A stretch of 64,000 bases of DNA from Glossina fuscipes (GCF_014805625.2 NW_023998464.1:5743316-5807315); one strand, 5' to 3'. Shown: positions 1 to 8,380, numbered from the stretch's first letter. The notes: generated by a model not told the origin, from the letters alone. Translations and numbers: made by a program.

Positions 1-960
1 TGCTCCTCTGCTTGCAACACGGGTTGCAATTAAAATGCATTCACAGAATACTAAAATTTACTCAAAGGGCTTGGTTAGAGCCCTACATTAGTTTAAACAC
101 CAATAGAAGAAAACAATGAATTTGAGAAGAACTTCTATAAGCTAATGAATAATGCTGTGTATGGGAAAACCATGGAAAATGTTGAAAATCGCCGAGACGT
201 TCGCTTACTAAATAGTTATGAAAACAGAGGGAATTCTGAAGGGTATAGGGCTCTCATAGCCAAACCTAACTTCAAGGGCATCGAAATATTCGATAATGGG
301 TTATATGGAGTTGAGCTAAATAAACTGGAAATTATTCACGATAAACCGATATACGTGGGGGTAACTGTGTTAGAACTCTCTAAATGGTTGGTGTATGATT
401 TCTATTATAACTTTTTACTTAACCAGAGCGAAACAATAAAGATTATATATATGGATACAGATTCATTTATATTAGCGTCTGATGGTAATATATATGACAT
501 TATTAAAAATAACCCTAATAAATTTGACACATCAGATTATCTACCCGGCAATATACATAATATAATTCCTAATAACAAAAAAGTATTAGGTCTGATGAAA
601 GACGAGAATGCCGGGAAAATAATGACAAACCTTGCAGGTTTAAAAGCCAAAGCGTATGCATACATAGTCAATGGTGGGAACAATAAAGAAAAAGAAGTGA
701 AAAAAGTTAAGGGGATAAAAAAATGTGTAACCGACAAAATAAAATATACTGATTATAAACACTGTATTATAAATAGACAATCTTTTTATGGTGAACAGAG
801 AATTATCAGAAGCAAATCACACAGATTGTACACAGAGATCTGCAAAAAAATAGCGTTAGATTATTTAGATGATAAGCGGTGTGTTTTAGATGATAAAATT
901 TCCACACTAGCGTGGGGAAATTATAAAATTGGTAATCAAATAATAAATAACGATCTATAA
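1..960 (+). pseudogene. Protein-primed family B DNA polymerase, C-terminal part, frameshifted
   Basis: This is the replicative polymerase of the Polinton. The open part (145-960, 271 codons) starts inside the conserved NNxVYGKTMEN motif that precedes the palm, and carries the catalytic YMDTDSF motif at about 448-468, with the two aspartates that bind metal. The C-terminus looks natural: a run ending in a W-G-N-Y motif just before the stop. Homology continues upstream of the first ATG: 45-111 in another frame reads like the conserved segment before the motif (ending in an N-T-N-R-R-K string), and the frame changes near 112-115. A further frame change lies near 41-45. The exonuclease domain and N-terminal half are beyond the window edge. 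The gene faces the integrase tail to tail. Family assignment is firm; activity is excluded by the frameshifts unless they are assembly errors. Confidence 0.9.
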
Positions 961-1155
961 ATACTAGGTATATATGAACATATGTAAAATAATTATAGAG
1001 TAAATAATACAAATATGTAAATGAATTGTAATTACTATGTATTCAAGAATAAATGTAAAAATTAATACGCAATACAATTTTTTTGGATTTCCATTTTTAT
1101 TTAGATTTTAATAATAATAATAATAGCAAACATTTTCGGTTGGTCTTATACATAT

Positions 1156-2079
1156 TTATCGAAGTAATTGAGTTTTATTAATCCATGAATTATGAGTTTG
1201 ATCAAACCCTAGCCACTTCACAAAAAATTTGTTTCCCTGTTTCTTCAATATTTTTTCCACTAAATGGGCATTTTCGTCACGAACTTTTTGCATTTCGTAT
1301 CCATAAAATGATCCTAATATTTCATTTTCCTTATAGTCCTTTAGAATGTAAGTAACAGGATTCGTAACTTTTATTCTAGTGATCTGAAATATTTCGGTAG
1401 TCCAGTTTGGTTCATAGCCTTTAAAAAATACTCCTTTAAATTTGCTAATTCTAACATAATCCCCAACTTTAAACGTTGGTCTTGGAAATGTTTTAGGAAA
1501 ATTATATACAGTTTGTAATATCTTCTTCTCGTTGTGTTTATTGATTTCATTTGGTTTCATTTTTATTATTCTGTGATATGTATTATTGTATTTGGCTATT
1601 AAAGTTTGCAGGTTGTTTATCCATTCGTAATTACCATTCATACTAAACATTTTCCACATTAAGTTTTTTAATGTTCTATTAAATCTTTCACATATGGAGG
1701 CTTTCATATGAGTATATGTGTGATAGTGATTAATTTGATAATATTTCATCAAACTTTTAAAATCTTTATTGAAAAATTCCTTTCCCTGATCAGTTTGAAT
1801 ATTTCTTGGAGATGTATTTCTTTTTTCCAATACCTGTTTCATCGCTTTAACTATGTCTGAAGAACTTTTAGATTTTACTGGTTCCGCGAAAGCATGTTTA
1901 GAAAATACATCAATTCCAACCAAAAGGTATTTATAGCCATTGTTTAGTTTATGAAATGGAATTAACTCAACTAAATCTATTTGCCATGTATCATTAATTC
2001 CTTTTTGAATAAATCGCCTTCGAACAAAATTTTTTCTGACTGGTTTGTGCATCTCATTAACAACTTGAATTTTACTCAT
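1156..2079 (-). CDS. Retroviral-like integrase with C-terminal chromodomain (Polinton INT)
   Basis: DDE integrase that would insert the element into chromosomes. The 307-residue ORF is intact. The rve core spans about residues 28-140, with catalytic candidates D35 (in WQIDLVE), D97 (in QTDQGKEF) and E131 (in CERFNRTL). A basic linker follows, with an SH3-like stretch around residues 205-235, and the last ~35 residues have the chromodomain pattern (VEKIL...FFVKWLGF...NSWI). Chromodomains on integrases are thought to guide insertion to chromatin marks. A classical N-terminal HHCC zinc finger is not visible after the chosen ATG, and no room for one exists before the upstream gene ends 59 bases away. 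It is probably co-oriented and co-expressed with the 205-residue gene upstream. Confidence 0.92.
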   Translation of the reverse strand: MSKIQVVNEMHKPVRKNFVRRRFIQKGINDTWQIDLVELIPFHKLNNGYKYLLVGIDVFSKHAFAEPVKSKSSSDIVKAMKQVLEKRNTSPRNIQTDQGKEFFNKDFKSLMKYYQINHYHTYTHMKASICERFNRTLKNLMWKMFSMNGNYEWINNLQTLIAKYNNTYHRIIKMKPNEINKHNEKKILQTVYNFPKTFPRPTFKVGDYVRISKFKGVFFKGYEPNWTTEIFQITRIKVTNPVTYILKDYKENEILGSFYGYEMQKVRDENAHLVEKILKKQGNKFFVKWLGFDQTHNSWINKTQLLR

Positions 2080-2138
2080 TTTTATACATTCATTTTTTTA
2101 TCATTCTCAAATGTAGCTTATGTATCTTAATATCCTGC

Positions 2139-2756
2139 CTAATCTTTATTCCGAGAAAATTCAAAACATAATTTTAACAAATCAATCTCAATATCAGGGT
2201 CGATGGATATGGACATATCAGCCAATTGAACATCAGTCTTATTTAATTCCACGCACTTTGGTAAGAAGTGATTGTAATAAAAGAACGAGATTTGCTTTTG
2301 TAATATAGTATTCCAGCATAGGAACGTTGATAAGAAAATTCCAACACGAGTTATTAATCTCCACGTTTCAGCATGAAGTTTTATTCTATGTCCTTTTTGT
2401 TTAATAATCAAAAGATATTGTCCATCTCGATTATATTTAAAATTACACTCAATGTGGTCTAGAGTTGGATGATCTAGAATGCTCTCAGGTTCTATAAAGT
2501 CTATTTGATCCAATCTTAGTTGTATGTATTCCTTGTAGGCCATTAAATGAATCCATTGATCACGAGAGAAACTAATAAAATTACATTTATTATCTTGCAG
2601 CCATAAAAGTGGTTTAAAGTTTCTTGAGGGTGAAAAACCACATTTGATTTTAGTTTTTAAACCGACGAAATATTCCAAACCAAATATTAATTGACGGTCT
2701 TGATTTCTTTTTGGTAAACGCGGAGTTTTTTGAGCACTTGGCGATATGTGATCCAT
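2139..2756 (-). CDS. Polinton-associated protein of unknown function, 205 residues
   Basis: I do not recognise a named domain. The ORF is intact, starts 107 bases from the divergent gene at 2864, and ends 59 bases before the integrase start, so the two minus-strand genes look like one transcription unit. The N-terminus is polar and basic; residues about 20-75 hold alternating hydrophobic and aromatic residues with an SFSRDQWIHLM segment, which resembles a class of small Polinton proteins with a 'hydrophobic strand then E/D-x-W' layout (a weak memory-based resemblance). A hydrophobic patch near residues 135-150 (GIFLSTFLCW) is too short and mixed to call a membrane span with confidence. The C-terminus is acidic. 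Conservation of an open frame among broken neighbours suggests a real gene. Confidence 0.7.
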   Translation of the reverse strand: MDHISPSAQKTPRLPKRNQDRQLIFGLEYFVGLKTKIKCGFSPSRNFKPLLWLQDNKCNFISFSRDQWIHLMAYKEYIQLRLDQIDFIEPESILDHPTLDHIECNFKYNRDGQYLLIIKQKGHRIKLHAETWRLITRVGIFLSTFLCWNTILQKQISFFYYNHFLPKCVELNKTDVQLADMSISIDPDIEIDLLKLCFEFSRNKD

Positions 2757-2863
2757 TTATTGAGACGACACAACTAGTACTGACAGTGATATGAAATCTT
2801 TTAGAATATAAACCCAAAAATTATATAAAATCAGCTCAGTATTTATCAGTAACTCATCAAACC
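2757..2863. promoter_or_regulatory. Divergent promoter between minus-strand 205-residue gene and plus-strand virion cluster
   Basis: The gap separates two divergent genes. On the plus strand a TATAAAA box lies at 2824-2830, and an initiator-like TCAGT at 2846-2850 sits just before the ATG at 2864. The distance from box to initiator (about 24 bases) is a little short for a canonical insect promoter, so the true start may be a few bases further on. No clear minus-strand TATA box was picked out. Confidence 0.4.
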
Positions 2864-3376
2864 ATGTCCAGCGTAACTAAAAGTACATTCGCTCTTGTTG
2901 ATTTCCAGTATTGTCATGGAAATCAGAAACAAATTTTTATTAAAGAGCTAGCATATATGAGTGCAAGTTCTGTTGTAGCTAACTACTTTTTATTTAGACC
3001 ACCGTTCGGTGAAAAGGAATTAAATGAGAAAACTAAGGAACAAAATCATTTTTGTGCTAAATTTATTCATGGTTTAAAATGGTGGGATGGTGCTATAGAC
3101 TATACCTGCTTAAGTGACATACTATCTCCCTTGAATAGTTATGAGTACGTTTTAGTCGTGGGAAGAGAAAAACAAGAATTTCTTAAAAAATATTTGAAAT
3201 CTAAAGTGATATTTGTGGACGCTCAAACATATCTGCGAAAACTACCTAATTGTTTTACTAACTGCCCACATCATCGAAATGATTTTAAATTTAGATGTGC
3301 TCTTAACAATTTATATAAACTTTTTATCTATCTTGAAAAAAACTCAAACGCCATTGAATTTATTACTTCAAATTAA
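2864..3376 (+). CDS. RNase H-fold / DEDD-exonuclease-like Polinton protein, probably catalytically inactive
   Basis: 170 residues, intact. The layout resembles a family of eukaryotic virus-like element proteins: an N-terminal beta-strand (ALVDFQYC), a KELA(Y) stretch, a conserved FRPPF followed by a linker and an N-H-F-x-x-K-F-I-H-G-L-x-W segment, then a VLVVGREKQEFLKKYL strand-helix and a CPHHRNDFKFRCALNNLYKL C-terminal helix. In family members this resembles the start of DEDD-type 3'-5' exonucleases, but the first catalytic D-x-E is here D-F-Q, so activity is doubtful. The histidine/cysteine cluster near residues 135-150 could bind zinc. It lies first in the virion gene cluster, 75 bases before the packaging ATPase. 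The fold assignment is from pattern recall and is moderate. Confidence 0.6.
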   Translation: MSSVTKSTFALVDFQYCHGNQKQIFIKELAYMSASSVVANYFLFRPPFGEKELNEKTKEQNHFCAKFIHGLKWWDGAIDYTCLSDILSPLNSYEYVLVVGREKQEFLKKYLKSKVIFVDAQTYLRKLPNCFTNCPHHRNDFKFRCALNNLYKLFIYLEKNSNAIEFITSN

Positions 3377-3451
3377 ATAAATAAATATTTATAAAATGAC
3401 GAATTCTATGAATTCCTAGTTTATTCTCTAGTTTATAATTAACAAGACAAC

Positions 3452-4151
3452 ATGTTTTATCAGTTTTACCATCCATTTACTATGCTTATTAGTGGACCAT
3501 CAGGGTCAGGCAAAACAACATTTTTGAAAAATCTTATTCACAATAAGGATTCCTTGATTAATGTGAAAATTGATCGAATAATTTGGTGTTATGGTGAAGA
3601 AAATGCGAAACTTGATATAAATAATGTTGCGCATATTGAATATAACAATGGAATACCAGAAAACTTGGAAAATGTTCTCAACGAACCAACTATCGTCGTA
3701 CTCGAGAGACTTAATGATGGAAGCTTTCAACAAAACGGTTTGTGAACTTTTCACAAAGGGGTCACACCATAAGAATTTTTCTGTCATTGTAGTAACACAA
3801 AACATATTTCACAAATCGTCGCACACAAGAGATATTTCATTGAATTCAAAATATATAGTTGTGTTTAAAAATCCTAGAGATATCCTACAGTTTCAACATT
3901 TAGCAAGGCAAATTCATCCAGAAAATTCATCTGAACTTATGAGAATATATAAAGATGTGACTAGCAAACCTCACGGTTATTTATTAATCGACCTTACACA
4001 AAGCGTAAATGATTTATTAAGGTACAGAACGAACATATTTAATCCGAATTTTTGCTATTGCTTCTGTGACACCGGAGAAAATGGTCTTAAAAAAGAGTTT
4101 AAAGCGACTGAAGAACCACAAACATATGCTTTATGTCCTCAAAACCAATAA
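3452..4151 (+). pseudogene. FtsK/HerA-type genome-packaging ATPase, one frameshift
   Basis: In Polintons and related viruses this ATPase pumps DNA into the capsid. The 5' part (3452 to about 3705) has a Walker A motif GPSGSGKT at residues 15-22 and leads into the Walker B strand (TIVVL) near 3690-3703. From about 3705 the matching sequence continues in a different frame (to the stop at 4149-4151), with the sensor segment VIVVTQNIF, an ARQIHP segment and a typical C-terminal end. The frame change falls on the Walker B acidic residues around 3703-3712, where a GAGA string suggests a one-base gain. Without it the gene would be about 230 residues, the usual Polinton length. The 3' end overlaps the start of the next gene by 26 bases in another frame. 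Confidence 0.88.
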
Positions 4152-4434
4152 TAGAAAATTAAGAAAAGCTATACTCAACTGTGCTGATGATGAATTAATT
4201 AAAACTTTGACTGAGATTATCTTTAACACAATAGCTGGAAACACTAAAATAAAAAATAAGGATTTGAAGATTTTAAAAAAGTATAAAAAAGAACTTAGGT
4301 TCATCTCGAGACCAAACGCGTCCATAAAGTCTAAAAGAAAGGTTCTTGTGCAGAAAGGTGATGGCTTCTTACCTATAATCATAGCATTATTATTAAGCGG
4401 ATTTATCGGAAAATTGTTAGATAATGTTCAATAA
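4126..4434 (+). CDS. Small Polinton virion-type protein with hydrophobic C-terminus
   Basis: 102 residues from the ATG at 4126. An ATG at 4066 in the same frame lies deeper inside the ATPase, but family members usually begin just before the R-K-L-R-K-A-I-L motif, so 4126 is preferred. Features: an alpha-helical N-terminal half with N-C-A-D-D-E-L-I-K, a basic K-K-Y-K-K-E-L-R block, the hallmark K-R-K-V-L-V-Q-K-G-D-G-F-L string, and a C-terminal hydrophobic segment (PIIIALLLSGFIGKLL) that could insert in a membrane. This order (helical, basic, QKGxGFL, hydrophobic tail) is common to a protein found between ATPase and capsid genes in Polintons and adintovirus-like elements; it is often compared with small adenovirus core proteins. 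Function is not known. It overlaps the next gene by 11 bases. Confidence 0.72.
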   Translation: MLYVLKTNNRKLRKAILNCADDELIKTLTEIIFNTIAGNTKIKNKDLKILKKYKKELRFISRPNASIKSKRKVLVQKGDGFLPIIIALLLSGFIGKLLDNVQ

Positions 4435-5080
4435 ATTTAAGCCGAAGCTAAATAAAGTAATCTTGTTGTACCCAAGTGCATACGACGCGATGATGGACGA
4501 CAAACATTCAGCGGAATTTATTAATAGAAAGCTGTTACCATATTTCAACAATGTCTCCCTTTCAGAATATAACAAATGGATCAAAATTAAACAAGAATCA
4601 AATACTTATATTAGAAGGAAATTAAAACCAATTAAGCAAAACTTTGACCGTATACCCGAAATGGCGCTTTCTAAAAGTGATGTAGAAGACGGAATAGTTA
4701 ACACTGAAAAATCTGAAATCCTCCTCCAACACGTGAACAATGACGGCTTATTCCAAAGTAGTAGCGAAAAATTGCAAAGTGACTTAGATGATAGCATTTC
4801 AAAAGATGAATTTATGACGTCTGAAAAATTCTTAAATAGAACTAAAGAAGCAACACCACACCAAATAAGCAGACAACCTACAAAACCTAATGGAAAATCG
4901 AGAATTCAAAAACTCATTTCTCCATATAACACCCGGCTTAGAAGCCAACTTAAAGCTAAGGCTGATTTAATTAAAAATGGTCTTTCTACAGATACTATCA
5001 TTTCAGACGGAAAACGAAAATTGAGACAGAAATCTTCAATTCAGAAGGGTGAAAATAGTTTTAAGTGGATTGCTTTATAA
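4424..5080 (+). CDS. Polinton virion-cluster protein of unknown function, 218 residues
   Basis: Intact ORF overlapping the preceding gene by 11 bases, which supports joint expression. The N-terminus has the pattern 'basic, K-V-I-L-L-Y-P' followed by a helical region with an L-S-E-Y-N-K-W-I-K-I-K segment; this resembles the protein that follows the QKGGFL gene in many Polintons, usually 'K-K-M-I-L-V-x-P' at the start. Residues about 70-150 are polar, acidic and probably disordered. The C-terminal third is strongly basic with a P-Y-N-T-R-L-R segment and a K-R-K-L-R-Q-K segment, so nucleic-acid contact or a structural core role is plausible. No enzyme motif is visible. The assignment rests on position and rough pattern only. 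Confidence 0.65.
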   Translation: MFNKFKPKLNKVILLYPSAYDAMMDDKHSAEFINRKLLPYFNNVSLSEYNKWIKIKQESNTYIRRKLKPIKQNFDRIPEMALSKSDVEDGIVNTEKSEILLQHVNNDGLFQSSSEKLQSDLDDSISKDEFMTSEKFLNRTKEATPHQISRQPTKPNGKSRIQKLISPYNTRLRSQLKAKADLIKNGLSTDTIISDGKRKLRQKSSIQKGENSFKWIAL

Positions 5081-5159
5081 AAATGTACATTTGAGCTAAC
5101 ATTAAATAAAAACTATTACAATCGTGTTTTGAGTTCATTTATCTAACGCCTTTTAAACT

Positions 5160-5600
5160 ATGAACTACATGGAGGATTTTTATGTAACCTTATTAAGCAA
5201 CAATTCAGTTGTCGTTTACGAAAAGAATACTCTGTCCTCATTTACAAATATTGTAAATCTTCCTACTATTACAAATGATCAGTGGGAAGTTGGAATAACC
5301 GAACTGTTTTTAAATAATGCTAACATTGAAAGTGATACACATCAAGAACAAGCGCAGGAATATTCACCATTATTTATTTATACTGATATAATAAAACCTC
5401 GTTGCGTTGGAGATAAAATTTTAAGATGTCTTCGGGTTTTGTCGTTTAATGGATAAAGCAAGTAATATAGCCTTGAAATTGCTACTATAAAGGACATCTC
5501 TATACTCATAGTTAGTACAGACGGTTCCAAATATAATTTTCGTGATTCCATTACACCTACTTACATTACTCTTCACTTTAGAAAAAAGAAACGTAATTAA
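5160..5600 (+). pseudogene. Penton-like minor capsid protein, two in-frame stops and probable internal deletion
   Basis: The first 98 codons match the start of Polinton minor capsid proteins (M-E-D-F-Y-V-T-L-L-S-N-N-S; then Q-W-E-V-G-I-T-E-L), which form the five-fold vertices as single jelly rolls. A later segment, IYTDIIKPRCVGD, is the conserved strand that normally lies in the second half of the protein, yet here it comes only about 80 residues from the start, so roughly the middle of the gene seems deleted. The ORF stops at 5454-5456, with another stop at 5463-5465, but the same frame then continues with clear family sequence (TPTYITLHFRKKK) to a natural stop at 5598-5600. The product would be non-functional. 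Confidence 0.82.
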
Positions 5601-5661
5601 AATAAAACTAATATAAACGAGAGCACAAATAATATTTCATTCAGAAGTGTAACGGACTGAC

Positions 5662-6108
5662 ATGGAGCAAGTGTATACTTCATATTACTCTAATCAAATC
5701 GGGAGTGGATTAAGTCGCATAGGATCATTATATGTGTCACCACGAGTCGTACAACATGGGCGGGGCCTTGGTTCATTCTTCGCGTCTTTTTTTAGAAATT
5801 GAAAACCGCTGTTTGTATCAGGTTTGAATGCGATTAAAGACCAGGCTATGGATACGGGCAAATTTATTCTCAATGATTTCGGTCGCAAGCCACTTAGAAA
5901 TATTTTGGCAGAGCAAGGCAAAAAGGCTTTAAGTAATTTAACAGAAAAAGCAGTCAACAAGATATCGTCTAAATTTCAAAAAGGTTCTGGCAAAAGTAGT
6001 ATAAGACGTCGAATCAAAAGGAAACGACGTCAGCCACAAAAGAGATCTACCTCGAAACGCACGAAAAAATTCAATCTACGTAACAAAGTAAAAGACATAT
6101 ATGCTTAG
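5662..6108 (+). pseudogene. Basic, glycine-rich core / pVI-like Polinton protein with an in-frame TGA
   Basis: Reading from the ATG at 5662, the N-terminus has the pattern Y-x-S-x-Y-Y-x-N-Q-I-G-S-G-L, then H-G-R-G-L-G-S-F-F, followed by a long helical region and a C-terminus with a GSGK motif and about 40 residues rich in Arg and Lys. This is the layout of Polinton and adintovirus proteins compared with adenovirus pVI or pX: an N-terminal amphipathic part and a nuclear-localising basic tail. A TGA at 5800-5802 interrupts it after 46 codons; the frame is then open to 6108 and matches the expected continuation. A start inside the second half (5824) would give 94 residues lacking the N-terminal part. 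Six bases separate it from the major capsid gene. Confidence 0.75.
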
Positions 6109-6113
6109 AATCT

Positions 6114-7378
6114 ATGAGCACTCATATAGAATGTATGAAAAGTGGATTAGATTTATTTGCACCACATCCTATACAAAGCAGCATTCTAAATACAGAAGAA
6201 GTCTCATATAATCCTATTCAATCCTTAGACAATCCTAGCTCAATAGAATTTCTCTGTCTTGGTAATGGCGATACATATCGAGACCTTTGTAGCGTTTATT
6301 TAAAGTTGGTTGTTCAATTGAAGAATAAAGATAATTCTGATGTTACTGAAGATAAATGTGGCGTTGTAAATAATCTTCTGCATTCCATGTTTCGAAGCGT
6401 ATCCGTATATTTAAATAACGTATTGGTTTCGCAAAGTGACAACAATTATCACTACAGATCATACATACAAACTCTACTCAATTATGGCACTGATGCAGGT
6501 CGAACTCATTTATCATGTTCTGGATGGTATCCAGATTACTACACCGGCGAAATATTTCATGATGGTAAAAAACAATTAACCGAATTGTTTGATAAGAGTG
6601 ACAAAGTTGAATTGTTCGGAAAGCTGCATGGTGATATTTTTAATCAGCCTAAACTCTTGCTAAATAATGTTGATTTGCGCATAATATTTAATTTGGAAAA
6701 ATCATCATTTTATTTAATGCAAAATCCTGCCAAGGAAACGCAGCTTAAGATATTGGAAGCACAATTGTTTATGAATCACATAACTATTAATCCAGGAATA
6801 CTGGTTGCTCATCATAAAATATTACAAACGAAAGCAGCTTTATATCCATTTAATAAGGTAGAAATTAAAACATTCACTCTGTATCCTGGACACCATACCC
6901 TATCATTAGGACAACTTCCGACATTTTTAGCTTTTCGTATGGTTTACAATAGCGCATATTCAGGCGATCGAACAGCGGATCCTTTCAAGTTGAGCATTTT
7001 TATTTGCGAAGGTTTAATTTGTCAGTCAATGGTGTTCAAATACCTTCTCAACCACTTGAATTCGATTACTCTACAGAAAAATTAAGATCAACTAGAGCCT
7101 ATAGCATGCTATTCAAATCATCTGGAATTAATCACTCAGATCGTGGTCTTCATATAAATAATAAACTTTTTGAAGATAGCTGCTTTATACTAGCGTTTGA
7201 TCTCTCCGCTGATCATTGTAATAACGATTTGTGTGCTAATATTTTAAGGCAAGGAAACATACGCATTGAAGGCAAATTCGCTCGGGCATTAACATCAGCT
7301 GTAACTTGCATAGTTTACTGCGAGTATGATTCGATGTTAGAGATTGATAGAAACAGAAACGTGAAAATTACGCTTTAA
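6114..7378 (+). pseudogene. Double jelly-roll major capsid protein, one frameshift
   Basis: This would build the icosahedral shell. The first frame (6114 to about 6985) holds typical Polinton major capsid sequence: the start with L-D-L-F and Y-N-P-I-Q-S, the N-N-L-L-H-S-M-F-R-S-V-S-V-Y-L-N segment, a Y-H-Y-R-S-Y-I-Q-T-L-L-N-Y-G segment, and R-x-x-F-N-L-E-like strands of the second roll. Near 6980-6990, after D-P-F-K, the match jumps to the frame that ends at 7378 (H-F-Y-L-R-R, V-N-G-V-Q-I-P-S-Q-P-L-E, I-R-I-E-G-K-F). A loss of one T in the AAGTTGAGC string explains it. Combined length is about 421 codons, normal to slightly short for the family. The stop is directly followed by the protease ATG. 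Confidence 0.88.
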
Positions 7379-7379
7379 A

Positions 7380-7841
7380 ATGAATACGATACAAATAGAA
7401 CAAGCACTTAAAGCAAATCAATCTACAAAGAAGTATTTTCAAGGTGTTTTCCCAGCTAATAATTTACCACGGAAAGTGGGCTCTAAACCTGCTATTATAG
7501 TAGCAAACACAGACTACTCTAATCAACCAGGAGAGCATTGGGTGGCCTTTTATTTTAATTCTAAGTTAGGAGCGGAATACTTTGATTCATATGGTCAACG
7601 ACCATTGAAAAAAGAATTTTACAATTTTTTAAAGAGAAACTGCGACACGTATATATGTAATAAACAGCAACTCCAAGGATACTTTTCAAGCACTTGCGGA
7701 CATTATGCCTTGCTTTATAGCTTATATAAGAGCCAACGAAAAAGTTTAAATGCTTATCTCAAACAATTTAGTAAAACTGACTACAGCTTTAATGATAAGA
7801 AAATACTCAAACTATGTAAAAAAGAATCTTTAATAAAATAA
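7380..7841 (+). CDS. Adenain-like (Ulp1-fold) cysteine protease
   Basis: Capsid maturation protease of Polintons, 153 residues and intact. Catalytic candidates are in the order expected for adenovirus proteases: H53 (GEHWV), D69 (EYFDSYG), Q99 for the oxyanion hole, and C106 in SSTCGHYAL. The spacing of Q and C (seven residues) is that of the family. The start ATG lies one base after the major capsid stop, and the protein is a normal length. In related viruses this enzyme cleaves core and capsid precursors such as pVI- and pX-like proteins, both of which are encoded just upstream, so the context is consistent. This is one of the best-preserved genes of the element. Confidence 0.9.
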   Translation: MNTIQIEQALKANQSTKKYFQGVFPANNLPRKVGSKPAIIVANTDYSNQPGEHWVAFYFNSKLGAEYFDSYGQRPLKKEFYNFLKRNCDTYICNKQQLQGYFSSTCGHYALLYSLYKSQRKSLNAYLKQFSKTDYSFNDKKILKLCKKESLIK

Positions 7842-7855
7842 ATTAAAATTTCATT

Positions 7856-8280
7856 TCAGATATCAAATTCTTTATTTTCATTTGGAATAAACTCAAAAAT
7901 AGGTGCATTACCCATAGATTTGTCTCTTCCCCGAAACATAATATGTTGGATATTATTTTCCTATAACTTTTTATACGAATTCTTAGATGGGAATACTTGA
8001 CTAAGACGCTTCGGAAGAAATATCCAGAGTAACTTTCCCTCTGGTGATTCCAAATAAAGGGCAATCTTTTCTCCATATTGTGTTGCTTTTGCCTTACATC
8101 CGACTATTTTATAATATGCATAAATTGATAACTCATCTACCTTTGTGTATCCTTGTCCTGATGTTTTCCAGGCGTCATTCAGAGTCTGCAGAAAAGTCTA
8201 TTAAAAACATTTAAAAAAATTATTAAATTTTTAGAACGATTATATGAAAAATATTTCTTTTGTTTCTTGTTTCTTACCAT
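7856..8280 (-). pseudogene. Spliced small Polinton gene (possible OB-fold-like protein), premature stop
   Basis: Exon 2 (8185 down to 7856) encodes 109 residues beginning T-L-N-D-A-W-K-T, with segments T-K-V-D-E-L, Y-K-I-V, Y-G-E-K-I-A-L-Y-L-E, W-I-F-L-P-K-R and later F-R-G-R-D-K. It resembles a protein seen in arthropod Polintons and similar elements, with a 'K-Y-x-I ... T-R-Y-G ... V-F-L-P-x-R' pattern that I suspect to be a small beta-barrel. There is no ATG in exon 2 at the start. Instead a strong acceptor (TTTTCTGCAG, ending at 8186) precedes it, and a strong donor (ATG then GTAAGAA) lies at 8278/8277, so the start codon 8280-8278 would be the last codon of exon 1 and the intron is 92 bases. 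A TAG at 7963-7961 breaks the frame after about 75 codons. Confidence 0.65.
8186..8277 (-). other. Predicted 92-base intron directly after the start codon
   Basis: On the minus strand the donor reads GTAAGAA right after ATG, and the acceptor is a pyrimidine-rich stretch ending CTGCAG. The length is typical for short insect introns. Joining ATG to the downstream ACT keeps the frame of the family-like protein. Splicing is inferred from sequence only. Confidence 0.55.
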
Positions 8281-8344
8281 GGGTTTTGTTGTATTGATGT
8301 TGTATTGATGTTGCAGTTCTTTTTTCAATCACGAGTTTGAAGCT

Positions 8345-8380
8345 ACTAACTAAAATTCAGTTTATAATTTATTTTTATAG
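8345..8380 (-). promoter_or_regulatory. TATA box for the spliced small gene
   Basis: The minus strand has CTATAAAAAT at 8380-8371, about 90 bases upstream of the ATG at 8280, and a start site would be expected near 8350. Just before the ATG the 5' leader has a direct duplication of an 11-base unit (plus strand GTTGTATTGAT, about 8286-8310). Confidence 0.4.

Noticed and set aside
537..737. Minus-strand ORF inside the polymerase
   Set aside because: An antisense shadow of a clear polymerase domain.
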